A DNA stretch of 64,000 bases from Ruminococcus sp. JC304 (lineage in GTDB: Bacteria > Bacillota > Clostridia > Lachnospirales > Lachnospiraceae): contig HE978651.1 of assembly GCA_000285855.2 (NCBI GenBank), positions 326,012 through 390,011 on the forward strand, in the 5' to 3' direction. A program made the translations under genes and the position numbers. Under the pieces are notes generated by a model. It had not been told where the DNA came from, did no database searches, and saw only the letters and a program-made list of their open reading frames with translations. Of the stretch, positions 43,329-51,840 are shown piece after piece. How positions within the stretch are numbered: position 1 is the first letter of the stretch; each line of letters begins with the position of its first letter.

Positions 43329-44453
43329 ATGAAAAAGCACAGACAACTTTGGGCTCTGTTTATATGTCTGGTGATGTCAGTCAGTCTTTTAACAGGATAT
43401 TCTGAGACGAAAGCTGCTACTGAAGAGCCGACGCAGAGTGCGGAGCAGGATGCCACGCAGAAAACTGCTGAAACCCGTGAGATCACAGACATGGCAGGAA
43501 GAAAAGTAACTGTCCCAACAGCAGAAAATATTGAATCTGTTTTTTCAGCGGGTCCGGTAGCTGCAATTTTTCTGTATATGGTTGCACCGGATAAGCTTCT
43601 TGGGTGGAATTATGAACTGAATGATGTTGAGAAATCTATTATTCTGGACAAATATCAGGATCTCCCTAATTTTGGAATGGGTGATGCTGTCAATTATGAA
43701 GCAGTAATTGCTGCCAATCCTACAATTGCTATTAATAGTGGAAAGATTAATGATGCAATGGTTTCTGATTGCGATGCGTTATCAGAAAGCCTTGGAATTC
43801 CGGTTGTTGCAGTAGACAACGAGCTTAATAATTCTGCGGAAGCTTTTCGTTTTATGGGCGAACTTCTTGGTGTAGAAGATCATGCAGAAGAGCTTGCCCA
43901 GTATGCGGAGCAGGTATTTACTGATATTAATGCGCTTTCAGATATTCCAGAAGAAAAGAAAGTCAGTGTATACTTCGGTAATGGAGAGGATTCACTGGAA
44001 ACTGCACCCAGGGGATCCCAGCATGCACAGATTCTTGATGCCATCAATGCAGTCAATGTTGCAGATCTGGAATTGGGAGATGGATCTCGTGTTCAGATTT
44101 CAGCAGAACAGCTTCTTGCATGGGATCCGGATGTGATTGTTGTAAATGGTGAACCAAAGGCAGATAAAAGCGGAAGTTCTGCAGCAGAAGATATCCTGAG
44201 CAATCCTGATTATGCTTCATTAAAAGCAGTACAGGACCAAAAGGTTTATGGAACTCCGAATGCACCGTTTAGCTGGGTGGATCGTCCGGCAGGACCAAAT
44301 CGTCTGATCGGTATGCGATGGTTCTCAGCATTGATTTATCCGGAATATATTAAATGTGATATCAATGAAGAAATACATAAATTTTTCGATCTTTTTTATC
44401 ATGTTGATCTGTCCGATGAACAATTGGAAAATGTTCTGAAAGGAACTTTATAA
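43329..44453 (+). CDS. ABC substrate-binding protein (class III, FecB/MolA-like)
   Basis: A 374-residue binding protein with the TroA/BtuF-like fold: ITDMAGRKVTVP start, AVIAANPTIAI and QISAEQLLAWDPDVIVV segments. The signal peptide ends SLLTG-Y-SE where a lipobox Cys is expected, so lipid anchoring seems lost (TAT in place of TGT/TGC). It may be secreted, anchored by an uncleaved helix, or carry a real mutation. Start 43329 with AAGGAG upstream. Divergent from the permease operon. Substrate probably a metal oxyanion or chelate. Confidence 0.85.
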   Translation: MKKHRQLWALFICLVMSVSLLTGYSETKAATEEPTQSAEQDATQKTAETREITDMAGRKVTVPTAENIESVFSAGPVAAIFLYMVAPDKLLGWNYELNDVEKSIILDKYQDLPNFGMGDAVNYEAVIAANPTIAINSGKINDAMVSDCDALSESLGIPVVAVDNELNNSAEAFRFMGELLGVEDHAEELAQYAEQVFTDINALSDIPEEKKVSVYFGNGEDSLETAPRGSQHAQILDAINAVNVADLELGDGSRVQISAEQLLAWDPDVIVVNGEPKADKSGSSAAEDILSNPDYASLKAVQDQKVYGTPNAPFSWVDRPAGPNRLIGMRWFSALIYPEYIKCDINEEIHKFFDLFYHVDLSDEQLENVLKGTL

Positions 44454-44496
44454 AGGTTAGACATGGACGTGGAAAAGGGCTATACAATAAATAAAT

Positions 44497-44546
44497 AAAA
44501 AAGAAACGCTGGTTCCGGTAAATACCGGTTCCGGCGTTTCTTTTTA
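44497..44546. terminator. Bidirectional terminator
   Basis: AAAGAAACGC, TGG and TTCCGGTA pair with TACCGG, CCG and GCGTTTCTTT, giving a long imperfect hairpin flanked by A- and T-runs between the converging binding-protein and methyltransferase genes. Confidence 0.88.
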
Positions 44547-45404
44547 TAATTTTCGGATTATTGCGCTTCCATGCAGATCGCATACAGGATCTGCAAACAG
44601 ATGGTTTTTCAGACAGAATTCCCCAACCGCTTTTCGGCATCCGGAAAACTGTGTACTGTACACATCGTGAACCAAGAGAACTCCTCCGGTGGCCAGGCGT
44701 TCATAGAACAGAGGAAGTGCAGCAGCAGTTGGAGCATAGAGATCCGCGTCCAGAGATACAAAACAAAAAGTTTCATCTCTAACATCGGAAAAGGTATCTG
44801 GAAACCATCCTTTGTGGATCACAGTACGTGTAGGATCTGGCATAACATGAAGAACAGAGTCAATATCAGTAGAAGAAAAATCACCTGTTTTGGCGCGGGA
44901 CAGATTACCGGAGGCTTCTATTGTGATATCCTTTTCTGAAAAGCCCTCAAAAGTATCAAAAAGATGGATTTTTCGGTCTGGAAAGGCTGCACTGATCAGG
45001 GAAGAAAATTCACCTCGGAAAACACCCAGTTCTGCAACATTTCCCGGAATATCCAATTGATAGATCTGCTCAGATAAAAGACGCATAACAGCAACCCGTG
45101 CGTCAAACATGCGAAGGACGGAGGGATCACGAAAAGGTCCGTGATAACCCAGGTTTTCCATCTGTTTTATCATAGAATTACGCCGTTCTTCATCCAGAAC
45201 TCCCAGGATGACCAGATCCGGGAGAAGTGCTATTGCAGCATCCGGAGAACAGACTGGAATATTCCCAATATAGGATCCGTGTTTATGGGGGTCATTATCA
45301 GCAAAGCACAGGAGCTGACAGGGACTGTTGAGAAGTCTTGCTGTCATTTGTCCAATTTGTCCGGCACCAAATATTACAGCTTTATATACTGATTTTGCCA
45401 TCAT
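44544..45404 (-). CDS. NAD-binding/TylF-like methyltransferase fusion
   Basis: A 286-residue protein with two parts. Residues ~5-85 form a Rossmann-like fold (AVIFGAGQIGQMTARLL) as in CoA-binding or sugar-modifying domains. Residues ~110-285 match macrocin-O-methyltransferase (TylF/MycF) enzymes: VAELGVFRGEFSS, IHLFDTFEGF, FCFVSLDADLYAPT and VLLVHDVYS. The start overlaps the XdhC gene (ATGA), making it last in the leftward molybdenum operon. The substrate is unknown. Confidence 0.8.
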   Translation of the reverse strand: MMAKSVYKAVIFGAGQIGQMTARLLNSPCQLLCFADNDPHKHGSYIGNIPVCSPDAAIALLPDLVILGVLDEERRNSMIKQMENLGYHGPFRDPSVLRMFDARVAVMRLLSEQIYQLDIPGNVAELGVFRGEFSSLISAAFPDRKIHLFDTFEGFSEKDITIEASGNLSRAKTGDFSSTDIDSVLHVMPDPTRTVIHKGWFPDTFSDVRDETFCFVSLDADLYAPTAAALPLFYERLATGGVLLVHDVYSTQFSGCRKAVGEFCLKNHLFADPVCDLHGSAIIRKL

Positions 45405-46426
45405 TTTGATGTAGCCTTTCTGTCAGCACGAACCTGGATCATCTGTCCTGTGATGGAAATGGCGATTTCAGCCGGTGTTTCTGCTTTGATCTCCAGTCCT
45501 ATAGGTGAGATGATACGGTTTAAATCTTGTTCATTAATGTTGTATTCTTCAATCAGACGGCGAAATACAGCAGCTTTTTTTGCGCGGCTTCCAATGACGC
45601 CTATATAGCATGCAGGTGTAGCGAGAAGCTGTGCCTGTACAATGGTATCATAGGAATGTCCGCGTGTCATGACGCAGCAATAATCAGCAGCTGTGATAGA
45701 AACATACTGCTTTAGATGGTTGAAATCACAAAGTATTGTTTCAACTGCTCCCGGGAAAAGAGCAGGATCTGTAAATTCCGGCCGGTCATCCAGGACAACA
45801 CAGCGAAAATCAACGCTTGCAAGGATTGGGACAAGCTTTTGTGAGACATGTCCGCCGCCGAATACATAGACAGTTTCTGAGGTTCCAATCTGTTCAGAAA
45901 ACAGATCATAATCTTCACTGTGATATCGGTGTGGCTTTGCAGATAAAGATGATAATACAGAAGAAGGAACATTGGCAGTTCCGATGAGACCGCATGCAGG
46001 ACTGTAGAGGCTCACACCGGAGGTGGTGAGAAGATCGCAGATCAGCCAGAAATCTTTTCGCTCTTCATAGAATTTTTCCGCAGTTTCTGTGATTTCCATA
46101 ATAATCGGATCGTTATGATTAAGATACTGGAAAAAGGCCGTAACATCACCACCACAGATCATGCCAATATTTTCAACATCTTTATGATTCAGCCGGAATT
46201 CATGCTGGCAGGATTCCTTTTTTTCAAGAATATCCAATGCCATACATTCAGCACGATATTCTACAGCTCCACCTCCGATGGTTCCGGAAATTCTGCCGTT
46301 TTTTCCGACCAGCATGCGGGAACCGGCACCTCTTGGCGTAGACCCTGAGGATGCTGTGACGGAAACAAGTACAAGATCGTTTCCCTCCAGGAATTGTTGT
46401 TTTATTGTCTGAAATAATATTCTCAT
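45401..46426 (-). CDS. xdhC: XdhC/CoxI-family molybdenum enzyme maturation protein
   Basis: A 341-residue protein with an N-terminal XdhC/CoxI domain (SSGSTPRGAGSRMLV, GTIGGGAVE, CGGDV) and a C-terminal Rossmann domain (VYVFGGGHVSQKLV, then MTRGHSYD and YIGVIGSRAKKA). XdhC proteins sulfurate or insert the molybdenum cofactor into xanthine dehydrogenase-type enzymes. The aldehyde oxidoreductase at 48995 is the obvious client. Confidence 0.9.
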   Translation of the reverse strand: MRILFQTIKQQFLEGNDLVLVSVTASSGSTPRGAGSRMLVGKNGRISGTIGGGAVEYRAECMALDILEKKESCQHEFRLNHKDVENIGMICGGDVTAFFQYLNHNDPIIMEITETAEKFYEERKDFWLICDLLTTSGVSLYSPACGLIGTANVPSSVLSSLSAKPHRYHSEDYDLFSEQIGTSETVYVFGGGHVSQKLVPILASVDFRCVVLDDRPEFTDPALFPGAVETILCDFNHLKQYVSITAADYCCVMTRGHSYDTIVQAQLLATPACYIGVIGSRAKKAAVFRRLIEEYNINEQDLNRIISPIGLEIKAETPAEIAISITGQMIQVRADRKATSK

Positions 46427-46491
46427 ATAATAAAATACCTCCTAACTAAATTAAGTGATTTTTCTGCTTCGGTTGTGTATGTCTGTCTGGA

Positions 46492-47565
46492 CTAAAGCGT
46501 GATATGGCAGAGTGACTGTATCATGTCCTGCAGTTTGCGGGCTTGTTCTAACTGCTGCTCATGAGCTTTGCAAGCTTCCGGACTTTTGCATTTACTCATG
46601 CTGTCGGCAAATCTTTTTTCTATGGTTACACGTTGTGTTTCCTGAATCAGTTTATCAGCCAGAAATACAATAGCTGCTTCATCCAGCTTGGTTTCCAGCA
46701 GACCATGGTGCTGTGAAATAATCTGGCTGATCTCAGGATAACCTAACTGTAAGAAAAGTTCACCGCCTGTTTTGGTGTGATGCCTCTGAAGTCTGGCAAT
46801 ATCATGCAGAAGTGCACCGGAGCGAACAAGCTTCTGATCAAAGATATAACCATTGGATTCCAACATATTGCATAAACAACAGGCAAGTTCAGTAACAGCA
46901 TCACTGTGAGCTTGTACATGACGGGGCAGAGAAACCGCATTGCGAAGCCTGAAGCATAGCCCGTCATTTAATTCAGGATGAGGCAGTATATAACTGGGAT
47001 CAGAGAAAGAAATATTATTTCTTTCATTCACTTCCAGATGATAGTAAGAGCCACAGGGAAGACGAAACCGCTGCCTGCTGTACATACCGGAATGTAATGC
47101 ATATATATAAGAAGAGATTACATCTGTATGAGCTACCACTGCAATATCACCTTCAGAAGCGCAAAGAATCTTATGAACTGCCTGCGAAAAGCGAAAACCA
47201 GATGCAGTAGGAGTTTCTGCTCCCGGGATCGGATGATCAGGGTTATTTTCACGGGCTTTATAAATGTCCGGCCATCTCTGGCGTATTTTATCAAAAGAAA
47301 GGCCATCCCATTCTCCCAGATTTCGTTCTGACAGATCAGAAACAATTATATGTGGAAGCTCAGGTGCCATATGGCCTGCTGTCTCAACAGCTCTTAACAA
47401 AGGACTGCAGTATATCCTTGATATTTTATCAGACAATTCTTCATTAAGAAGGACTGCCTGCAAGTGTCCAAGCATGGATAGAGAGAAATCTGTCTGTCCC
47501 ACACAGTAAGAATGTTCATCCGGATACTGTGGTTTTCCATGCCGGACCAGATAAAGGCTACGCAT
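46492..47565 (-). CDS. Histidine phosphatase fused to HD-domain hydrolase
   Basis: A 357-residue fusion. Residues ~1-195 are a phosphoglycerate mutase-like histidine phosphatase (LYLVRHGKPQYP with the RHG nucleophile, VVAHTDVIS with the second His). Residues ~225-340 are an HD domain (GALLHDIARLQ with the HD pair, ISQHHG). It overlaps the nucleotidyltransferase gene by 8 bases; GGAGG supports the start at 47565. In this operon it may dephosphorylate a cofactor precursor or nucleotide. The specific substrate is unknown. Confidence 0.85.
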   Translation of the reverse strand: MRSLYLVRHGKPQYPDEHSYCVGQTDFSLSMLGHLQAVLLNEELSDKISRIYCSPLLRAVETAGHMAPELPHIIVSDLSERNLGEWDGLSFDKIRQRWPDIYKARENNPDHPIPGAETPTASGFRFSQAVHKILCASEGDIAVVAHTDVISSYIYALHSGMYSRQRFRLPCGSYYHLEVNERNNISFSDPSYILPHPELNDGLCFRLRNAVSLPRHVQAHSDAVTELACCLCNMLESNGYIFDQKLVRSGALLHDIARLQRHHTKTGGELFLQLGYPEISQIISQHHGLLETKLDEAAIVFLADKLIQETQRVTIEKRFADSMSKCKSPEACKAHEQQLEQARKLQDMIQSLCHITL

Positions 47566-48487
47566 TAAAAAATCCTCCGAAACATTCTTCAAATATTTTT
47601 TTTGAACAGGAACGTGTTTCTTCTGAAAAACGGGCATATCGTTTCAGAAATTCTTCGCCGTATGGTGTCAGTTCGCTATGGCTTCCCCTTGTACCGCCCT
47701 GGCTTCTGATGATCAGAGGTTCATGAAGCTGTGATTCCAGGGTATGGATCAGGTTCCAGCTGGTAGAATAGGAAATGTGCATGCGCTCACAGGCATCACG
47801 GACAGATCCTGTTTCATGAATCAGTGTAAGCAGCGAATAGAGTTTTTCATCAAAAAAAACTTTTTCCCGGGCCAGCTGAATATGGATTTCAGAACGGATC
47901 AGGCTCTGGTTATGTATGCGGAGGAGTTCAGCATAATCCTCTGGTGTATCTGCATCATGAATAATACCGGGATCCTCTACATTAAGATAATACATGGGTT
48001 CCCCGCAGTTATCCACAGCACTTTTAAGTCCTGATTTTCCGTCATCACTTAGGATGGAATCAATCAGTGTGGAACGGATCAGAATGGGATGACCGGGATT
48101 GCCATTACAGACCGGAGTTACAAGGGGACGCCCCAGAGAGAGCATTTGAGTGACTGTCTGGGCTGTGAACAGCGGAACATCAACAGGTGTAAAGAGTACT
48201 GTATCCACTTTGTCTTTCAGATACTCAAGTCCGATTCTGACAGAATCAAACATATGAGTGTTTGCATAGTTCTCATTTCGAAGAAAGACTACATTATTGG
48301 AAGCCAGGTGGCATTCCAGAACATCTGCATGATATCCGGTTACCACTACTATTTTGGAGATTCCGGCCTGCCGGAAATTATTGATCACGCGCTGTGCGAT
48401 GGAAATGGAGCCAAGCTGAAGCATGGGTTTAAAGTCTCCCATTCGTGATGATTTCCCCGCAGCCACGATGAGGGCGCCTGTCTGCAT
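47558..48487 (-). CDS. MobA/MocA-like nucleotidyltransferase fused to ModE-like HTH
   Basis: A 309-residue fusion. Residues ~1-190 form a molybdenum-cofactor type nucleotidyltransferase (VAAGKSSRMGDFKPML as the NTP-binding loop, FTPVDVPLF, NPGHPILI), which would attach CMP or GMP to molybdopterin. Residues ~210-300 form a LysR/ModE-like winged HTH (GSVRDACERMHISYSTSWNLI, GGTRGSHSELTPYG). The HTH may make the enzyme a molybdate- or cofactor-responsive regulator. First gene of the leftward operon. Confidence 0.87.
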   Translation of the reverse strand: MQTGALIVAAGKSSRMGDFKPMLQLGSISIAQRVINNFRQAGISKIVVVTGYHADVLECHLASNNVVFLRNENYANTHMFDSVRIGLEYLKDKVDTVLFTPVDVPLFTAQTVTQMLSLGRPLVTPVCNGNPGHPILIRSTLIDSILSDDGKSGLKSAVDNCGEPMYYLNVEDPGIIHDADTPEDYAELLRIHNQSLIRSEIHIQLAREKVFFDEKLYSLLTLIHETGSVRDACERMHISYSTSWNLIHTLESQLHEPLIIRSQGGTRGSHSELTPYGEEFLKRYARFSEETRSCSKKIFEECFGGFFNA

Positions 48488-48697
48488 TCAGATACCTCCT
48501 TCTTTCAATGATATTATACAAATTTGATATTATTATAACATATAAAAGAATAAAAATAGTTAAAATTTTAAATAAAGCAAAATAAAATTGTCTGGAATAT
48601 ATAAAGTAGCCAACTGTTAATTATTTACAATTTGTATAATTGTGCAAAATTATGGTAGTATGGATATATAAAATAACGTGGACAGGAGAACTTTTTT

Positions 48698-48958
48698 ATG
48701 GATAAGATTTTTGAGATTACCGCAAAAGAAGTTACTGTGCAGGTAAAAGATGAGCGTACAGGGGTTGTATACAGCCGGACGCTTCCCATCGATTATTATG
48801 AGAATGCAAATGTTTTAAAACTCAGCGGTGAGAATCTGGACGGGAGTAGCTCTTCCATTGTTTTCTATTCTGCCAGAGGAATAGAGAGACTGAAAGATCT
48901 GACAGGCAAAGGGGCTGATCATGATCCGTGTGGAGTGCATAAGCCTGAAGATCAGTAA
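48698..48958 (+). CDS. Small conserved-looking protein before the aldehyde oxidoreductase
   Basis: An 86-residue beta-rich acidic protein with a C-terminal DPCGVHKPEDQ tail. Not recognised. GACAGGAG precedes the ATG. It starts the rightward operon, 36 bases before the oxidoreductase gene, and is divergent from the nucleotidyltransferase gene with a 210-base AT-rich space between. It may be a small partner or assembly factor. Confidence 0.65.
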   Translation: MDKIFEITAKEVTVQVKDERTGVVYSRTLPIDYYENANVLKLSGENLDGSSSSIVFYSARGIERLKDLTGKGADHDPCGVHKPEDQ

Positions 48959-48994
48959 GATGGAAACGAATATTTTTAAAAGGAGGAATGGGAC

Positions 48995-51757
48995 ATGATT
49001 AAAAAGACATTGAAGATTAATGGTGTTGAGAGAATACTTATTCTTGATAAGGATGAGACACTGGCGCAGGTACTCCGTAATCACCTTCTTCTTACAGGAT
49101 GTAAGATCGGCTGCGGTGAAGGTCACTGTGGAGCCTGTAATGTTATTATGAACGGAAAAGTTACAAGATCTTGTATCTATAAGATGAGCCGTGTTCCCGA
49201 TCATGCAGAGATCACAACCATTGAAGGTGTGGGAACAATTTCTGATATGCACCCGATTCAGGTTGCGTGGATGGCATATGGATGTGCACAGTGCGGTTTC
49301 TGTTCACCGGGATTTATTATTTCCGCAAAAGTACTTCTGGATAATAATCCAAGTCCTACCCGTGAGGAGGTAAGAGACTGGTTTAATAAACAGCGTAATC
49401 TCTGCCGTTGTACAGGTTATAAGCCGCTGATTGATGCTACTATGGCAGCAGCAGCAGTTATGCGCGGTGAGATGACAAAGGAAGACCTTGTGTTCAAACA
49501 GACAGGGGATTCTATTGTTGGAACAAATTATATCCGTCCGTCAGCAGCACAGAAGGTAACAGGTACCTGGGACTTTGGTGCAGATGATGCGTTAAAGATG
49601 CCATCAGGAACACTTCGTCTTGCTCTTACACAGGCAAAGGTTTCTCATGCAAATATCCTCAGCATTGACACAACAGAAGCAGAGAGCATGCCTGGTGTTG
49701 TCCGTGTTATCACAGCAAAAGATATTAAGGCAGCAGGCGGAACCAATAAGATCAATGGTCTTGTAATGCTTCCAAAACACAACAAAACAGACGGATTCGA
49801 ACGTCCTGTACTCTGCGATGAAAAAATCTTCCAGTTTGGTGATGCGATTGCCATTGTAGCTGCTGATACAGAAGAGCATGCACGGGCAGCAGCAGAAGCA
49901 GTTAAAGTTGAGATTGAAGAGCTTCCTGCATACATGAATGCAATGGATGCCATCGCACCGGATGCAGCGGAGATTCATCCCGGTACTCCGAACGCATTCT
50001 TTGAGACAAACTGTATCAAGGGTCCTGATTTTGACTGGGACAGCATTCCGGATTCACAGCAGGTTGAGATAGAATCTTACTGTTCACGTCAGCCTCATCT
50101 TCATCTTGAGCCGGACTGCGGTTATGGTTATATTGACGAAGACGGTATGATAACTGTTCATTCCAAATCCATTGGTATCCATCTGCATATGCCTATGATC
50201 GCTGATGGTATCGGTGTGCCAATGGAGAACTTACGAATTGTTCAGAACCATGCAGGAGGAACCTTTGGTTACAAGTTCTCTCCTACAAATGAGGCTTTGA
50301 TCGGTGCTGCTGTTAAGATTCTTGAACGTCCAGTATCTCTGGTATTTAATCAGTTCCAGAATATTACATATACAGGAAAGAGATCTCCTGCATTTATGAA
50401 TATCAAGCTTGCAGCAGATGAAAACGGTAAGCTTCTTGCACTCTGGGGCAATAACTATGTGGATCATGGTCCATACTCAGAATTCGGTGACCTGCTTACA
50501 ATGAGACTTTCCCAGTTTACAGGTGCAGGTTATGGAATCAATTCTATCCGCAATAAATCTACAACAGTATTTACAAACCACGCATGGGGTTCCGCATTCC
50601 GTGCTTACGGTTCTCCGCAGTCTTACATGGGATCTGAGATCGCGATAGATGTTCTGGCAGCAAAGATGGGAATCGACCCCTTCGATATCCGTGAAATGAA
50701 CTGTTACAAAGAATCCGAAGGTAGTACGATCCCTACAGGTTATCCGCCTGAAGTATACTGTGAAGAAGATCTGTTCAAGACAGCTCGCCCCCTGTATGAG
50801 GCAGCTAAGAAACGTGTGGCTGAAAAGAATGCAGCTTCTGATGGCAAGATCAAATATGGCATCGGTGTATCTCTCGGTGTATATGGCTGTGGCCTTGACG
50901 GTGTTGATACATCAAACGCATTCGCAGAGCTGAATCCGGATGGAACAGTTACAATGTATGCTGCATGGGAAGATCACGGACAGGGCGCTGATATGGGTGT
51001 TCTTGTATCATCTCATGAAACACTTCGTCAGGCAGGAATCAGACCGGAACAGATCAAACTTGTTATGAATGACACCAAGACATGTCCTAATGCAGGTCCT
51101 GCAGGTGGATCACGTTCACAGGTTATGTCAGGTAATGCATGTCGTCTGGCAGCAGAAAACCTTGTGGCAGCTATGAAGAAAGAAGACGGAACCTTCCGTA
51201 CTTATGATGAGATGGTGGCTGAAGGTCTTGCAACAAAATATGAAGGTAACTGGGTGACAACCTTCTGTGCAGATCATCCGATCGATCAGGATACAGCACA
51301 GGGTGATCCGTTTGCAACCTACATGTACACGATCTTCCTTCCGGAAGTTGCTGTTAATACAGAAACAGGTAAAGTTAAAGTTGAAAAATTCACCTGTGTG
51401 GCTGACGTAGGTACGATCATGAACAGACTTCTTGTAGAAGGCAACTTCTACGGTGGTCTTGTACAGGGTATCGGTCTTGCTCTTACAGAAGATTTCGAGG
51501 ATCTGAACCATGATACTTCTCTGAAGAACTGTGGTATTCCGTATCCAAATGATGCGCCGGATGATATTGAACTTCATTTCAATGAAACATATCGCCCAAG
51601 CGGTCCTTACGGTGCTGCCGGCTGTGGTGAGGCTCCGCTGGATGCTCCTCATCCTGCGATCCTGAATGCAATCTACAATGCTACAGGCGCACGTATCACA
51701 CGTGTTCCTGCCCGTCCGGAAAAGGTTCTTGCAGCATTAAAGGAACTTGAGAAATAA
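48995..51757 (+). CDS. mop: Mop-type molybdenum aldehyde oxidoreductase
   Basis: A 920-residue single-chain enzyme of the xanthine oxidase family, much like Desulfovibrio Mop. The N-terminal [2Fe-2S] domain (CKIGCGEGHCGAC) is followed by the second [2Fe-2S] domain (CAQCGFCSPG, RNLCRCTGYKP). The molybdenum-binding chain (~180-920) carries GGTFGYK and GSAFRAYGSPQ cofactor motifs and the late GCGEAPLD with the catalytic Glu. No FAD domain, so electrons probably leave via another protein. It oxidises aldehydes or N-heterocycles; the substrate is not predictable. Ribosome site AGGAGG. Confidence 0.92.
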   Translation: MIKKTLKINGVERILILDKDETLAQVLRNHLLLTGCKIGCGEGHCGACNVIMNGKVTRSCIYKMSRVPDHAEITTIEGVGTISDMHPIQVAWMAYGCAQCGFCSPGFIISAKVLLDNNPSPTREEVRDWFNKQRNLCRCTGYKPLIDATMAAAAVMRGEMTKEDLVFKQTGDSIVGTNYIRPSAAQKVTGTWDFGADDALKMPSGTLRLALTQAKVSHANILSIDTTEAESMPGVVRVITAKDIKAAGGTNKINGLVMLPKHNKTDGFERPVLCDEKIFQFGDAIAIVAADTEEHARAAAEAVKVEIEELPAYMNAMDAIAPDAAEIHPGTPNAFFETNCIKGPDFDWDSIPDSQQVEIESYCSRQPHLHLEPDCGYGYIDEDGMITVHSKSIGIHLHMPMIADGIGVPMENLRIVQNHAGGTFGYKFSPTNEALIGAAVKILERPVSLVFNQFQNITYTGKRSPAFMNIKLAADENGKLLALWGNNYVDHGPYSEFGDLLTMRLSQFTGAGYGINSIRNKSTTVFTNHAWGSAFRAYGSPQSYMGSEIAIDVLAAKMGIDPFDIREMNCYKESEGSTIPTGYPPEVYCEEDLFKTARPLYEAAKKRVAEKNAASDGKIKYGIGVSLGVYGCGLDGVDTSNAFAELNPDGTVTMYAAWEDHGQGADMGVLVSSHETLRQAGIRPEQIKLVMNDTKTCPNAGPAGGSRSQVMSGNACRLAAENLVAAMKKEDGTFRTYDEMVAEGLATKYEGNWVTTFCADHPIDQDTAQGDPFATYMYTIFLPEVAVNTETGKVKVEKFTCVADVGTIMNRLLVEGNFYGGLVQGIGLALTEDFEDLNHDTSLKNCGIPYPNDAPDDIELHFNETYRPSGPYGAAGCGEAPLDAPHPAILNAIYNATGARITRVPARPEKVLAALKELEK

Positions 51758-51840
51758 TTCTCAGTATAATTTTATCATATGATATAATAAGGGGAGACGG
51801 GAGACTGTCTCCCTTTTGGAAATGAAAGGAGTATCGGGTT

